Positions 10,477-20,100 of a stretch of DNA of 64,000 bases are shown piece by piece (the stretch's first letter is position 1; each line of letters begins with the position of its first letter). Under the pieces are notes generated by a model. That model worked only from the letters and a program-made list of their open reading frames with translations, searched no databases and was not told where the DNA came from. The position numbers and the translations under genes were made by a program. This DNA is from Sorghum bicolor (Eukaryota > Streptophyta > Magnoliopsida > Poales > Poaceae): positions 24,204,066 to 24,268,065 of the forward strand of contig NC_012872.2 in assembly GCF_000003195.3 (NCBI RefSeq), in the 5' to 3' direction.

Positions 10477-11708
10477 TGTTGATATTTGGTAACGCAATTA
10501 GAAAATGATCCGCAAGCGCACGGATATCGGTGAGCATTTCACCCGGGAGGTTTTCCATAGTATCGTATTTATATTTTTACCACTGGGAGAAAGGGTGCAT
10601 CTGACTAACCAAAACTATTGCTACTATCCCTTTAGGCTACAAAGAATGTCTCTCGATGTGAGTGATGTATAGAGAAGACTGCAACCGTAGTCTCGTTCTA
10701 ACCTTGGTAAGGATGATCTACTATTCTATTGGGAGGCTCACAGAATCTAGACAACATAAAGGATGTTCGACCCGCACCTATAAACCTACCCGTCCTGCTA
10801 ACGAGATGTGATCTGCAAAGGTAACTCGGAAATGTCACGTTCCTCGCTACTACCACGGTCCAGCTAGTCAGGGGATATCTATGAGTACCCTAGCCTAAAC
10901 ACCACGTTTACGCTAGCAAGTGATTACTCTAATACTCAACCGGAAGAGGATTAAAGTAAACTCATAAACCAAAGAACAATAAAACAAGAACTTACTAGTA
11001 TTAGAAGTCGAATTACTGAAGAATCTTAGAAGCAAGCCTCGGGTTAGGAGACTTGATCCCTTAGGTACAACTCGGAGTAGACAGCGACAGGCCGGCCTTC
11101 CTCCGATCCACACCTCCACTCTATCTCTCTCAATCTAGTAGAAACTAGAAGATCTATTTCTACTTTACATTGGTTGCTAAGCCTAAAAAGAAATATTATT
11201 TAGAGAAGAGGTTTTCCTTCGAGGGCACCCCTCAATCTCTATGATAATTTCTTGTCTCCTCCAGGGGCCAGAGGGGGTCTCCTTATATAGTCCTCCCCTT
11301 CTATGCGTTTTTGGGTCGATAGGCGAGGTGGTACTATGTTATTCTGGATCCAATAGGTCGGTGGAACGTCGTGTGCGAAGAGAGTCCGGAACGGAGTCCA
11401 GAGGGGGGCGGGCGCCCAGGTCCTCAGGGCGGGCGCCCTGGGCCTGGCCCCTTTCGGGCTCCGCTTCCTTCCCGTGGCTTCTGGAGTCTTCTAGATGGTA
11501 GAAAATTGCGCGGTGCGTTGATATCTCTATGTAATCCTGACATGTGGGCCTTTCTTCCTTATTTCCTGATAACCCCCTGCAGAAATAGACAAACACCAAA
11601 ACTCGTGGAATTCTGTCAGATAAAACCCTAAGTCTAGATGTTGATTTCATTTGGATCCTTTTCTTTGTTTATTTGATAATTAAATTTGATACTTAAGGAC
11701 CGTCAACA
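10477..11708 (-). repeat. AT2 5' LTR
   Basis: The 1232-bp partner of the LTR at 3668-4900. TATATAAG lies at 11282-11289 (minus) and GGGCGCCC palindromes at about 11405-11440. It is followed by the GTAGT duplication (11709-11713). Confidence 0.93.
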
Positions 11709-11713
11709 GTAGT

Positions 11714-12081
11714 GAGGAACATGACAATTCCGAGCTACCTTTGTAGATCACATCTCGTTAGCAGGAAGGATAGGGTTTATTGGTGCCGGTTGAACATCCT
11801 TTGTGGTGTCTAGATTCCGTTAGCCTCCCCATTAGAACAGTAGATCATCCTTACCAAGGTTAGAAGGAGACTACGGTTGCAGTCTTCTCTATTTATCACT
11901 CACATCGAAAGACATTCTTTGTGCCTAAAGGTTAGTAGTAATAGACCGGTTAGTCAGATGCACTCTTTCTCCTAGTGGTAAAAAAATAAATACGATACTC
12001 TGGATAACCTCCCGGGTGAAGTGCTCACCGATATCCGTGCGCTTGCGGATCAATTCCTTATTGCGTTCCCAAATATCAACA
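11714..12081 (+). repeat. AT1 3' LTR, second part
   Basis: Continuation of the LTR broken at 3667 (GTAGT|GAGGAACATGACA) to its end AAATATCAACA at 12081. It includes the conserved R/U5 stretch around GATATCCGTGCGCTTGCGGAT. Confidence 0.88.
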
Positions 12082-13071
12082 ACTCCCCTGTAATAATGTT
12101 GCTCTGCCAGCCCAATACACGAGAGGGGGACTATATAAGAATCAATGAAGCTGTCACTATCACGAACCACCCCACGATCTGGCATATTGGGTACAATCGC
12201 AGATAAATACGGTATAAGCACCACGCCTACACAATATCTATCATTTACCCATGGATCCGATGGATAAACGCTATACGATCCTAAGCATGTATATAGATCG
12301 AATCTAACTAAGCCAAGTACATAACTATGATAAACTAAGAACAATATAATCTTGAATATAAGCAAGTAGAGCAAAGTCATAAGCAATATATTGAAGTAGA
12401 ACAAAGTCATATTCATAATATTGAAGAACAAAGATAATTAGAAAGCAATTAGAAGCACAATTAGAGAATTACCAAGAATCCTCCTGACAGATCCGGAAAC
12501 CAATCGAAGATTGACTCCTTCTAGTTCTAATCCTATGTAGCTATGCTAATCTAGATGTCTAATTGATGTGGTGGCTCTAATCTTGATCAGAGGCTTCTTC
12601 TCTCTTGATGGAACAATGAATTAGGGTTGAGAGGCTCTCTCCTCCAGGGGCCAGGGGGTCTGGTTTTATAGTCCCTTCAAGTGAATATGGGCCCTTGGAT
12701 CAAACCGACATAGATTGTATGGTTTAGATTCATCCTTTAGGTCGGTGGAGATCTCCCGCAAAGCAGAGTCCTGATTGGACTCCTGGAGGGGGCGGGCGCC
12801 CTGTCTCTGGCCCCGTTTCGCCTCCGCTTCGGTCTCGTGGCTTCTGGAGTCTTCTAGATGTAAGATAATTGCGCAGCACGTTAATATCTTTACGTAATCC
12901 CGACATGTGGGCCTTTCTTCCATATTTCCTGATAACCCCCTGCAGAAATAGACAAACACCAAAACTCGTGGAATTCTGTCAGATAAAACCCTAAGTCTAG
13001 ATCTTGATTTCATTTGGATCCTTTTATTTATTTATTTGATAATTAAATTTGATACTTAAGGACCGTCAACA
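12082..13071 (-). repeat. AT3: Athila LTR fragment (AT4-type family)
   Basis: On the minus strand it starts TGTTGACGG at 13071 and matches the first 990 bp of the 1.65-kb AT4 LTR. It is then interrupted at 12081/12082 by AT1; the rest of AT3 lies left of the window. A sense TATA box TATAAAA is at 12664-12670 (minus), and a plus-strand TATATAAG at 12132-12139 faces the other way. AT3 cuts the LL open reading frame right after MLV; its 5-bp right flank is CTAGC. Confidence 0.85.
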
Positions 13072-13834
13072 CTAGCATGCGCTCGCAGTTGCTGTGAGCA
13101 GTAGTCACCCTGTCCTTCTGCTCCCGTACTGCAAGCAGGTCCTGACTCAGCTCGCTGTTCTTCTGGACTGCCTGATCTCTCTCCGTGGTCACACGGGCCA
13201 ACTCTGCCTGTAGCCTCTCAACCTCCGAGTCAAACTCACGCTGCAACTGACGCTTCTCATCCTGAACGGTGAGAAGAGACCCGGACAAGCGACCCAAACA
13301 ACGCTCTAGGCCTCCATAGGTCTTCATCAACGCGTACATGGCACTCATAGCTGCACTGTCACTGTGCTGGTCCTCATCCGCACTCCTCTCTAGAGCGTTC
13401 ACCTCGGACTGATCCCACACCGAAGTGTAGGGGTCACCCCGGGGAAACAGCCCAGCGAAGGCGTGGGCCAGCTCCTGTGGAAACCTCTCCATGAGGTCCC
13501 TCAAAACTTCGAAAGCTGCCCTGCTGGCACCGTGGAAAGGCGTGACACCTCGGGACTCGTACACCCAGCCGCCCCAAGCAGGGTCTCCTCCACTGGTAGG
13601 GACAACTGCCTCGATCCCCACCAGGGTCTCGTCACCAAGCGGCTCCTTATCCCAATAGTAGCGAGGCTCCCTTCCTTCGGGATACCCCATCGAACTGAGC
13701 ACCCTCCAAAGAAAAGTGGGCATCCCAAACTCCTCCAGGAAATTGCTCTTATGTCGCGAGCTCCTAGCTACCAACGGGTGGCGAGGGGCCCGCCCACCAG
13801 TGGACTTGCGAGCGGTGAGTCTAGTGCGTGCCAT
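13072..13834 (-). CDS. LL: histone H3-tail-like protein with coiled coil (C terminus cut by AT3)
   Basis: Translation from ATG 13834 gives M followed by ARTRLTARKSTGGRAPR. After Met removal this matches histone H3 residues 1-17 at 14 of 17 positions. R2, T3, T6, A7, R8, K9, S10 and T11 are kept; K4 and K14 are R. A looser SSRHKS follows near the H3 K27 position. The body (LEEFGMPTFLWRVLSSMGYPEG and following) is not a histone fold and I recognise no family. From about residue 175 to the break it is a long coiled coil with heptads. It occupies the gag position of a long-LTR retrotransposon, about 800 nt after the primer site. TTTGCAG directly upstream of CAGATG could be a splice acceptor. AT3 truncates it after about 254 codons; no internal stop is seen. 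Confidence 0.72.
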
Positions 13835-14639
13835 CTGCTGCAAATTGAATACCGTGGGTAAGAGCGAGGATTACCTTTAATTATTTTATTTAGAATTGGG
13901 ACAGATTAAATTAAGGGGGAAAGTAAGCAATGATATGACATGAACATGATGCATGCACGAACTTACGATCTCACAAACTTAGAAACAAAGGTAAACACTA
14001 TGCGGTATATGCGGTGGCACACAACGTTCTCTCATAACGTAACTAGCGTTCTAAGCGAGAACGTGGTTAGGGTACCTGTAGAAAACTCATTTCAGCCCAC
14101 CCACAGTATGCTAATGCAAAACAAATTTAAAACCACGCACTTCACATACACTGACACCCGTCCATGCATATGATGTGTTGCTACCCATATCATCGCCCTA
14201 ATGATGGCATCGCCTCTCAGGACGGAATTCCCAACATGCGGTACTATTTCCAAGACACACCAAAACATGTGTGCATGACACAGTACCTAACAACACTCCC
14301 CTAGACCGGCAGTGTATCCGATCATGCTCTCACAGCTCCCACTTACCATGGCATAGAGGAAAAATGGATCCATACATTACCACTCAAGTGAATGGCACTC
14401 ATACTATTGCACGCCGTATGAGCGACGAAATAAAAATATGATGCATTAACCCCCAAGTCAGTACTTAACTAGCCACCTTAGAGTCCTTAACTGGGCATAA
14501 AGGATATGACCATGGCACACTAGATAGTTTTCCAAAACTTAGTTTAACACCTTGATCATCATTAATTAATAAAATCTTTTATTAAACCGGTTTAGATTTT
14601 GTTTAGAACGTACTTATGAACAGTAACTCGCTAAACCTT
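13835..14639 (-). other. LL leader between primer site and ORF
   Basis: About 800 nt without an ORF I can support. It ends, on the minus strand, with a pyrimidine-containing stretch and TTTGCAG just before CAGATG, compatible with a 3' splice site, so the leader may be partly intronic. No donor site was assigned. Confidence 0.45.
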
Positions 14640-14651
14640 GCTCCGATACCA
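14640..14651 (-). promoter_or_regulatory. LL primer binding site (tRNA-iMet type)
   Basis: On the minus strand TGGTATCGGAGC, followed by AAGGTTT, matches the complement of the initiator tRNA-Met 3' end with single differences (A to G, C to A). It lies two bases inside the LTR end. Confidence 0.75.
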
Positions 14652-14653
14652 GC

Positions 14654-17600
14654 TGTAACAGAACCGACCAAATTATAAGAGATTAAGCCTAACAGTGACC
14701 ATTTGCATAGTCAAACCATCACGCTTAAGCCCATATAATCCCGGTAGTCCGTGAAATCTCGAAGGATTTCAAACCACATATCGCACAACAGCCAAGATCG
14801 TAATAAGTTTAGCGGTCGCCATTCACAAATACATCCCGATTACAACATTCATAAAATACATCGGAGTTCTTAAAGTTATTACAAACCAAGTTCTTCAAGT
14901 AGCGGAAGCTTCATAGTTCGAAAATACAACACACACGCTTAGTCTGATACAGTGCCATAGTTCGGTCATTCCCACAAAAGCAAAAGAAGAGACGGAGTGA
15001 CCATCGCCCTTGGTCTAGTCATCACCCATAGCTGGGTACAGACAGAGGATGCAATAACCATAGTACATTTGACCATTTGCAAAACAACATGGGAGTAGAA
15101 CCCTGAGTACGAGAAAGTACTCAGCTAGACTTACCCGTCATAAACTTAAAATAAAGACTCATCAAGGATCATGAAGGCTATATAGTGGGGTAGCTGACAA
15201 CCATTTTGCAAAACCGCAGGATTTCACTATCATAACCTACATAAGTCTTTCTTCTTTTAATTTGCTCAAGTTGGAAGTATCATTACCTATCATCTAGGTT
15301 TGCACCTGCACTATTACAAGCAAGTATAAGGCTACGATAGTACCACATCATAGCATTTCTTAAACCATTCATCATTATAACCCAAGTGTTCCATAGTCCT
15401 TACTACGAGGACAGGGCTCATGTCAAGTGCTCACTATCCAGGAGCGATGGCGATTCGAAACGATTTCTAACCAGCTGGCGAGTTTATTCCCCACACAAAC
15501 CACACTCACTGATCAAGTGAGCTACAGATCACCGTATTGCACTATTCAGGACCAATTCGCGGGTTCGACAGGCATCGCCCGTACCCGAGGACCGTTCCGG
15601 CGACCGAGGTATCCAAGGTATACCAAGGTTGCGCGTCGCGCCCTCGTCGTTCTCCTCAACCATCACCAATACAACGCGTACATCGGGCCGATTCCCGGCC
15701 CGGATAGTGCTCAGGCTTCGCGGTCGGAACGACTTATCCTTCCAGCTAAATGTGGGGCATGCGTTCAACATGACAAGAGGGCCGTCAACGATCGGTCCTT
15801 AATCGACACAGGCAGGAGCACTATGGTCCACCCACCATAAGACCCTGCCCGGCCTCCAATTTCATTCCGCACTTGGTTATTCTTTTCCCAAAGCAATCAC
15901 TGCTTAAACAAGTAGGTATTCACCTATATCTCGCAGGTGACTTCTACCGGGCTAAGCAGGCTAAGCATAGACTCCGCGCCTATCTACATAGGACAAGGTA
16001 GATAAACAAGTAGGGATAACAAGGAGTACATATGCAGCAACGGTATCACACAACTCCTATCACTTAAATGCAATATAGTAGAACAAGCATAGTATATCTT
16101 GTAAGTTAGCGAGAATAGGGAGACTTAGAATGCTCCGGGGCTTGCCTTTCTCAAACGTGCTGGGTCGGTGATCCGGACACTCCTGCAGTTCCTCTCCGGA
16201 TTCCTGTGCTTCCGGAGGTTCCTGCTCCTGGATCTCCTCTAGTTCCTCGGGTCCCACCTCGTTCACCTGCGAGCCTGTATGATGCATGTGTGCTCATGAG
16301 TGGAGTGCGAGATGCCCGAGTGGATGCTTGTATGAGAAGGTACCAAGGAGTCATGACATGATGCGTAGGTGATTTAATTGGTCATGCTCTTTACAAGGTA
16401 GTCAACATCATCCAAGAGTAAGCAATTGGATTAAACATCTAGTGTATTTTCCTCTACAAATATTTTTCAAATACAACCAGCAACCCACATGATGCTTCAA
16501 AGATACACCAAACCCAACTTATTCTATTCAACCTATATACGCAACAATTCATAATTTTCTTTATTCAATTTTAGGCCCATTAAAAATCACATGCAATTCT
16601 GCTCATCAATAAATTCCACAAAAATTACAGGAGACTACCAGTCAAGCATAGAATCTACTGCAAATTTTTCATAATTTTTGGAAACTTATTGTGAGCTACA
16701 AAAATCACAAGGTTAATTAATAAGGTAAGAATAATCACTCTACTGTGATATAAGTGTTAAACAACAGATTTCATATTTTTATAATTTGTCTAATATCATA
16801 AGAAACACCCACAAAATTTTCCAGATTTATTGCATGATCCAATTAATTATTAAAAATCATAAACCACTGCCATGCAAGCATTTAAATTACCATAAATTCA
16901 TTTATACACCAAATAATGTATAGCAATGTTTTCCCAGTGAGTAAACATACATGCAGAGCCAACAAATCAAGTTTTACATTTTTCTGAACCATATTTTTTT
17001 TACTATGGATTTTCCAAGTTTAGCAAAAACATGGATTAAATATATTCATACAGAAAAGTTACTCAAACATGACATGCAATCATATCAAGCTGTAGATCTG
17101 GAAATATAGAGCACACCAAAATTTATTTCATCAAATTTGGAGCTGTAGAACTCAAGATATGAATTTTACAAGTTTTGAATCAATTTCTGGAAAACATTTA
17201 TTCAAGAAAACCGACGAAAAAGGCTAAGTACACCCAGATCTACACCCACCGGGGTCCCCCCTGCGACTGATAGTGGGCCACTGACCCCACCAGTCAGTGA
17301 GACCGAGAGGGAGCTCACCTCCGACGAGCGGATCTCGCCGGCGGTGAGGTCTCCGGCCACGGGGTAAGCACCAACGTGCTCCCCGCAGCGAGGCGCACAC
17401 AATGGTACCCTCGGATTGGCCGGAGGATGACCGGAACACCTCCGACGAGCATGCATGGTGGCACGGCGGCGCTGCTCGCCGTGGCCAGGCCGCTCTGGTG
17501 CGTTAGAGCGCGCGCAAAAGCTCCTCCGAGCTTTTCCATCGAGCTACGGACCTAACGCGCTAAAGAGCGAGCGAAACTAGGCAGGATATCGCAAGATCCG

Positions 17601-18565
17601 TCGCGGCGGAGTACTCCGGCGAGCTCGGGGTAACTCCGGCGAGCGATTCATGGCGCACGGTTGCTTCTCACCTCGGTAGAGCGCGCGCAGAGGCTTACCG
17701 CAGCGACGGCGAGTGCGCTGGTGCTCTTGGCGTCGAGGTTGGGGCTCTGTTGCGACCGGCGGCGAGCGGCGGAGCTTTCTCCGGCAATGGCGCGGGTGGA
17801 GCTGCCGCTGCTGCTGCTACGCGTGCGCGGGGAGGAAGAAGAGAGAGGCGGAGGCAGGCGACAGAATGGAGGGAGCGGTCTGGGGGCGCGGGGCGGCGTC
17901 CCGACTAGGGGGGTGGGGTGGCCGGCCGCGGCGCGTCCAACGCCGGCGTACGGCCGCCACGTGGCCGGCGCCGGGTGGAGCGGGGCGGGCGCCGCGCGCG
18001 CGGGAGAGAGGGGAGGGGGAGCGGGCCGCGCTGCCCAGCTGGGCCGAAAGGGAGGCGGGTCGGTCTAGCAGCGCCTGTCCCCTTTCTCCTTTTTTTTTGA
18101 AATTCTTTTCTCAAATTCTTTCTAAATTCATTTGGACCAATTTAAAATCATTTTCACCTCTTGCTCCCAAAAACAAAGTTGTTTCAAAACAAAAACTCTA
18201 CAACTTTGTTTTAATAAGCAAGACCAAATTCCCAATAGAATTTGAATTACAAATTAAAACTAGTTCTAGGTTTTTAAATAAATTCATTTTGGTCATTTTG
18301 TATAAATTCCATTTCTCAAATTCTATAGCTCCAAAAATTGCACAAAAATATTCTTAATTCTTCTTACACATAAATCCACCTAGTTTGAATATTTCACATT
18401 TTTAGAAGCAAGCATCATATTTTTAACATATTTAGAACACATGAAATAAAGCACATAAAATCATGTTTTGGGATGAATGACATGCTCATGATGCTATGCT
18501 TGATGAGAATGCTTATGCATTGCTTTGATAAGGCTAAGTGCAAGCTTAACACCTAGGGTGTTACA
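14654..18565 (-). repeat. LL 5' LTR, 3.9 kb
   Basis: Minus-strand termini are TGTAACACCC (18565) and GGTTCTGTTACA (14654). The part at about 17220-18070 is very GC-rich (CpG-island-like) and probably covers the promoter and 5' transcribed region. The AT-rich parts at 16380-17200 and 18090-18560 hold nothing else I can name. Long frames inside the GC-rich part are composition artefacts. Confidence 0.78.
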
Positions 18566-19560
18566 CGCCTTCCGACAAGGCTTCTACTGGCCAACGGCCA
18601 TAGCTGATGCCATCGAGCTCGTGCGCTCATGCCATGGGTGTCAGTTCTACGCCAAACAGACGCATCTGCCCGCCCACGCTCTTCAGATGATCCCCATCAC
18701 ATGGCCGTTTGCGGTGTGGGGGCTCGACTTAGTAGGGCCTTTACAAAAGGCAAAAGGGGGGTACACCCACTTGCTGGTGGCCATTGACAAATTCTCCAAA
18801 TGGATCGAGGCTCGACTCGTCACCAACATCCGCTCCGAGCAGGCTGTCCTTTTCTTCACCGACATCATCCACCGGTTTGGGATTCCCAACGTCATCATCA
18901 CCAACAACGGCACTCAGTTCACTGGCAAAAAGCTCTTGGACTTCTGCGATCAGCATCATATCCGTGTGAACTGGTCTGCAGTGGCCCACCCTCAAACTAT
19001 CGGCCAGGTCGAGCGTGCCAACGACATGATTTTGTAAGGGCTCAAACCAAGGATCTACAATTGCTTGAAGAAATTCGGCAAGAAATGGGTCGAGGAACTT
19101 TCCTCGGTCCTATGGAGCCTAAGGACAACGCCAAGCAGGGCCACAAAATACACCCCATTCTTCATGGTCTATGGCTCTGAGGCTGTGCTCCCAATGGACC
19201 TCGAGTATGGATCCCCTCGGCTCAAAGCGTACAACGAACAATCAAATAAGGAGACTCAAGAGAACGCGGTCGACCAACTTGAGGAGGCTCGACACATGGC
19301 CCTCCTCAACTCTGCCAGATACCAGTAGAAACTTCGATGTTACCACGACAAACACGGACGCAAGATGGACTTAAACGTGGGCGACCTTGTCCTACGATGG
19401 CGGCAAAGCAATCAAGGACGCCACAAGTTGACTCCACCTTGGGAGGGCCCATACATGGTGGCCGAGGTCTTGAAGCCAGGGACATACAAGCTAGCGGACT
19501 AAAAGGGGGTGATCTTCACCAACTTGTGGAACATCGAACAGCTACGTCGATTCTACCCCT
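18566..19560 (+). pseudogene. Tat: integrase, broken
   Basis: Ty3/gypsy Tat-lineage integrase cut at its zinc-finger by LL; only the second Cys pair (CHGC) remains. The first catalytic Asp lies in GLDLVGP. The second is lost: IITNNGTQF has Asn where the family has Asp. The Glu is present in IGQVERAND. FFMVYGSEAVLP and the late PPWEGPYMV block are typical of Tat-type integrases. In-frame stops follow DMIL (19035), SARYQ (about 19327) and KLAD (about 19500); the natural stop is near 19560. The enzyme would have inserted element cDNA but is inactive here. Confidence 0.9.
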
Positions 19561-20100
19561 AGAATTTCAAAAGCTTTATGTTCCTACGTACATTCTGTAC
19601 CAAGGCCTTGTAAATGAATAAATGAATAAATAAAGCCTTTTCCTTGAGCGATTCACTTTTTCACAAGTCTCAACGTTAGAAGGGAGTATCAACTATGACC
19701 CATCATAGTCGACACCCCCTCGGGGGCTAGCAAGGGGAGTGATCCCCCCCAAGTGTCGAAAAAACCAAGTAATCCTTTCATTCCTATCGGCAATCTCATA
19801 CAGTTGAGTAGTAAAGGTACCTCGAGCCCCTTAAGGACCGAGAAACGACGAGCCTGAAAACTCGTGCGCCCTGGGCTATGGAAACTCTACTCGTGTCCTC
19901 ACCCTAGAGGTAATTGAGACCGCCTCGAACAAAAGACCAAGTGAGAAAAACAAACATAGGTGCAAAAAGGAATAAAGGAGCTTCGAGAGGAAAGACAGAC
20001 AAACATTTAACAATCCACTTAAAAACATTGTATTACTTAAAGACAAGTTAACAAAGTACTATACAAGGGGCCCTAGGCACCCAAAGCAGGCTCGCAGGCC
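19561..20100 (+). other. Tat spacer between pol and antisense gene
   Basis: 540 bp without a gene. AATAAATGAATAAATAAAG at about 19616-19636 could be a poly(A) signal cluster for sense transcripts. A G-rich block (CCTCGGGGGCTAG, about 19718) resembles the polypurine-tract core of the same element. Confidence 0.5.

Larger units (their letters stand above)
3668..11708 (-). mobile_element. AT2: complete non-autonomous Athila-type element with target duplication
   Basis: This 8041-bp element is flanked by GTAGT at 3663-3667 and 11709-11713. Both LTRs are complete (1233 and 1232 bp) and I count only some 15-20 differences by eye, so the insertion is young. Read on the minus strand the order is LTR, tRNA-Asp primer site, an unrecognised ORF in the gag position, a noncoding block, a zinc-knuckle remnant, two tandem protease domains, a long noncoding block, the polypurine tract and the LTR. 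There is no reverse transcriptase, RNase H or integrase, so it must have been mobilised in trans, presumably by an autonomous Athila relative. Confidence 0.92.
1..12081 (+). mobile_element. AT1: Athila-type Ty3/gypsy retrotransposon, 3' part, split by AT2
   Basis: Reading left to right, AT1 shows the integrase end, a spacer, an extra sense ORF, a noncoding stretch, the polypurine tract and the 3' LTR. The LTR starts TGTTGACGG at 2802, stops at 3667 where AT2 entered, resumes after the GTAGT duplication at 11714 and ends ATATCAACA at 12081. Without AT2 the LTR is about 1234 bp. The 5' half of the element lies left of the window. It is inserted in the AT3 LTR, whose sequence resumes at 12082. 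AT5 belongs to the same family (same polypurine tract, same extra ORF). Confidence 0.85.
13072..18565 (-). mobile_element. LL: long-LTR Ty3/gypsy-like element, 5' part
   Basis: On the minus strand: LTR 18565 to 14654, tRNA-iMet-type primer site, about 800 nt leader, then the H3-tail ORF. LTRs near 4 kb starting TGTAACACCC with tRNA-Met priming are typical of the Tekay/Del chromovirus group, but no pol domain is visible to confirm this. The element interrupts the Tat integrase; the right flank is CGCCT (18566-18570). The rest lies left of the window. Confidence 0.72.

Noticed and set aside
13043..13843. A histone H3 gene or H3 pseudogene
   Set aside because: Only the first 17 or so residues resemble H3; the histone fold is absent and the ORF lies between a primer site and an LTR insertion. 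The final residues of the open frame come from the AT3 LTR.
15427..15840. 137-codon ORF on the plus strand
   Set aside because: Lies within the LL LTR, opposite to the element direction, no recognisable domain.
17661..18357. Long ORFs in the GC-rich part of the LL LTR
   Set aside because: Overlapping open frames on both strands with Gly/Arg/Ala-rich low-complexity products, explained by base composition inside an LTR.
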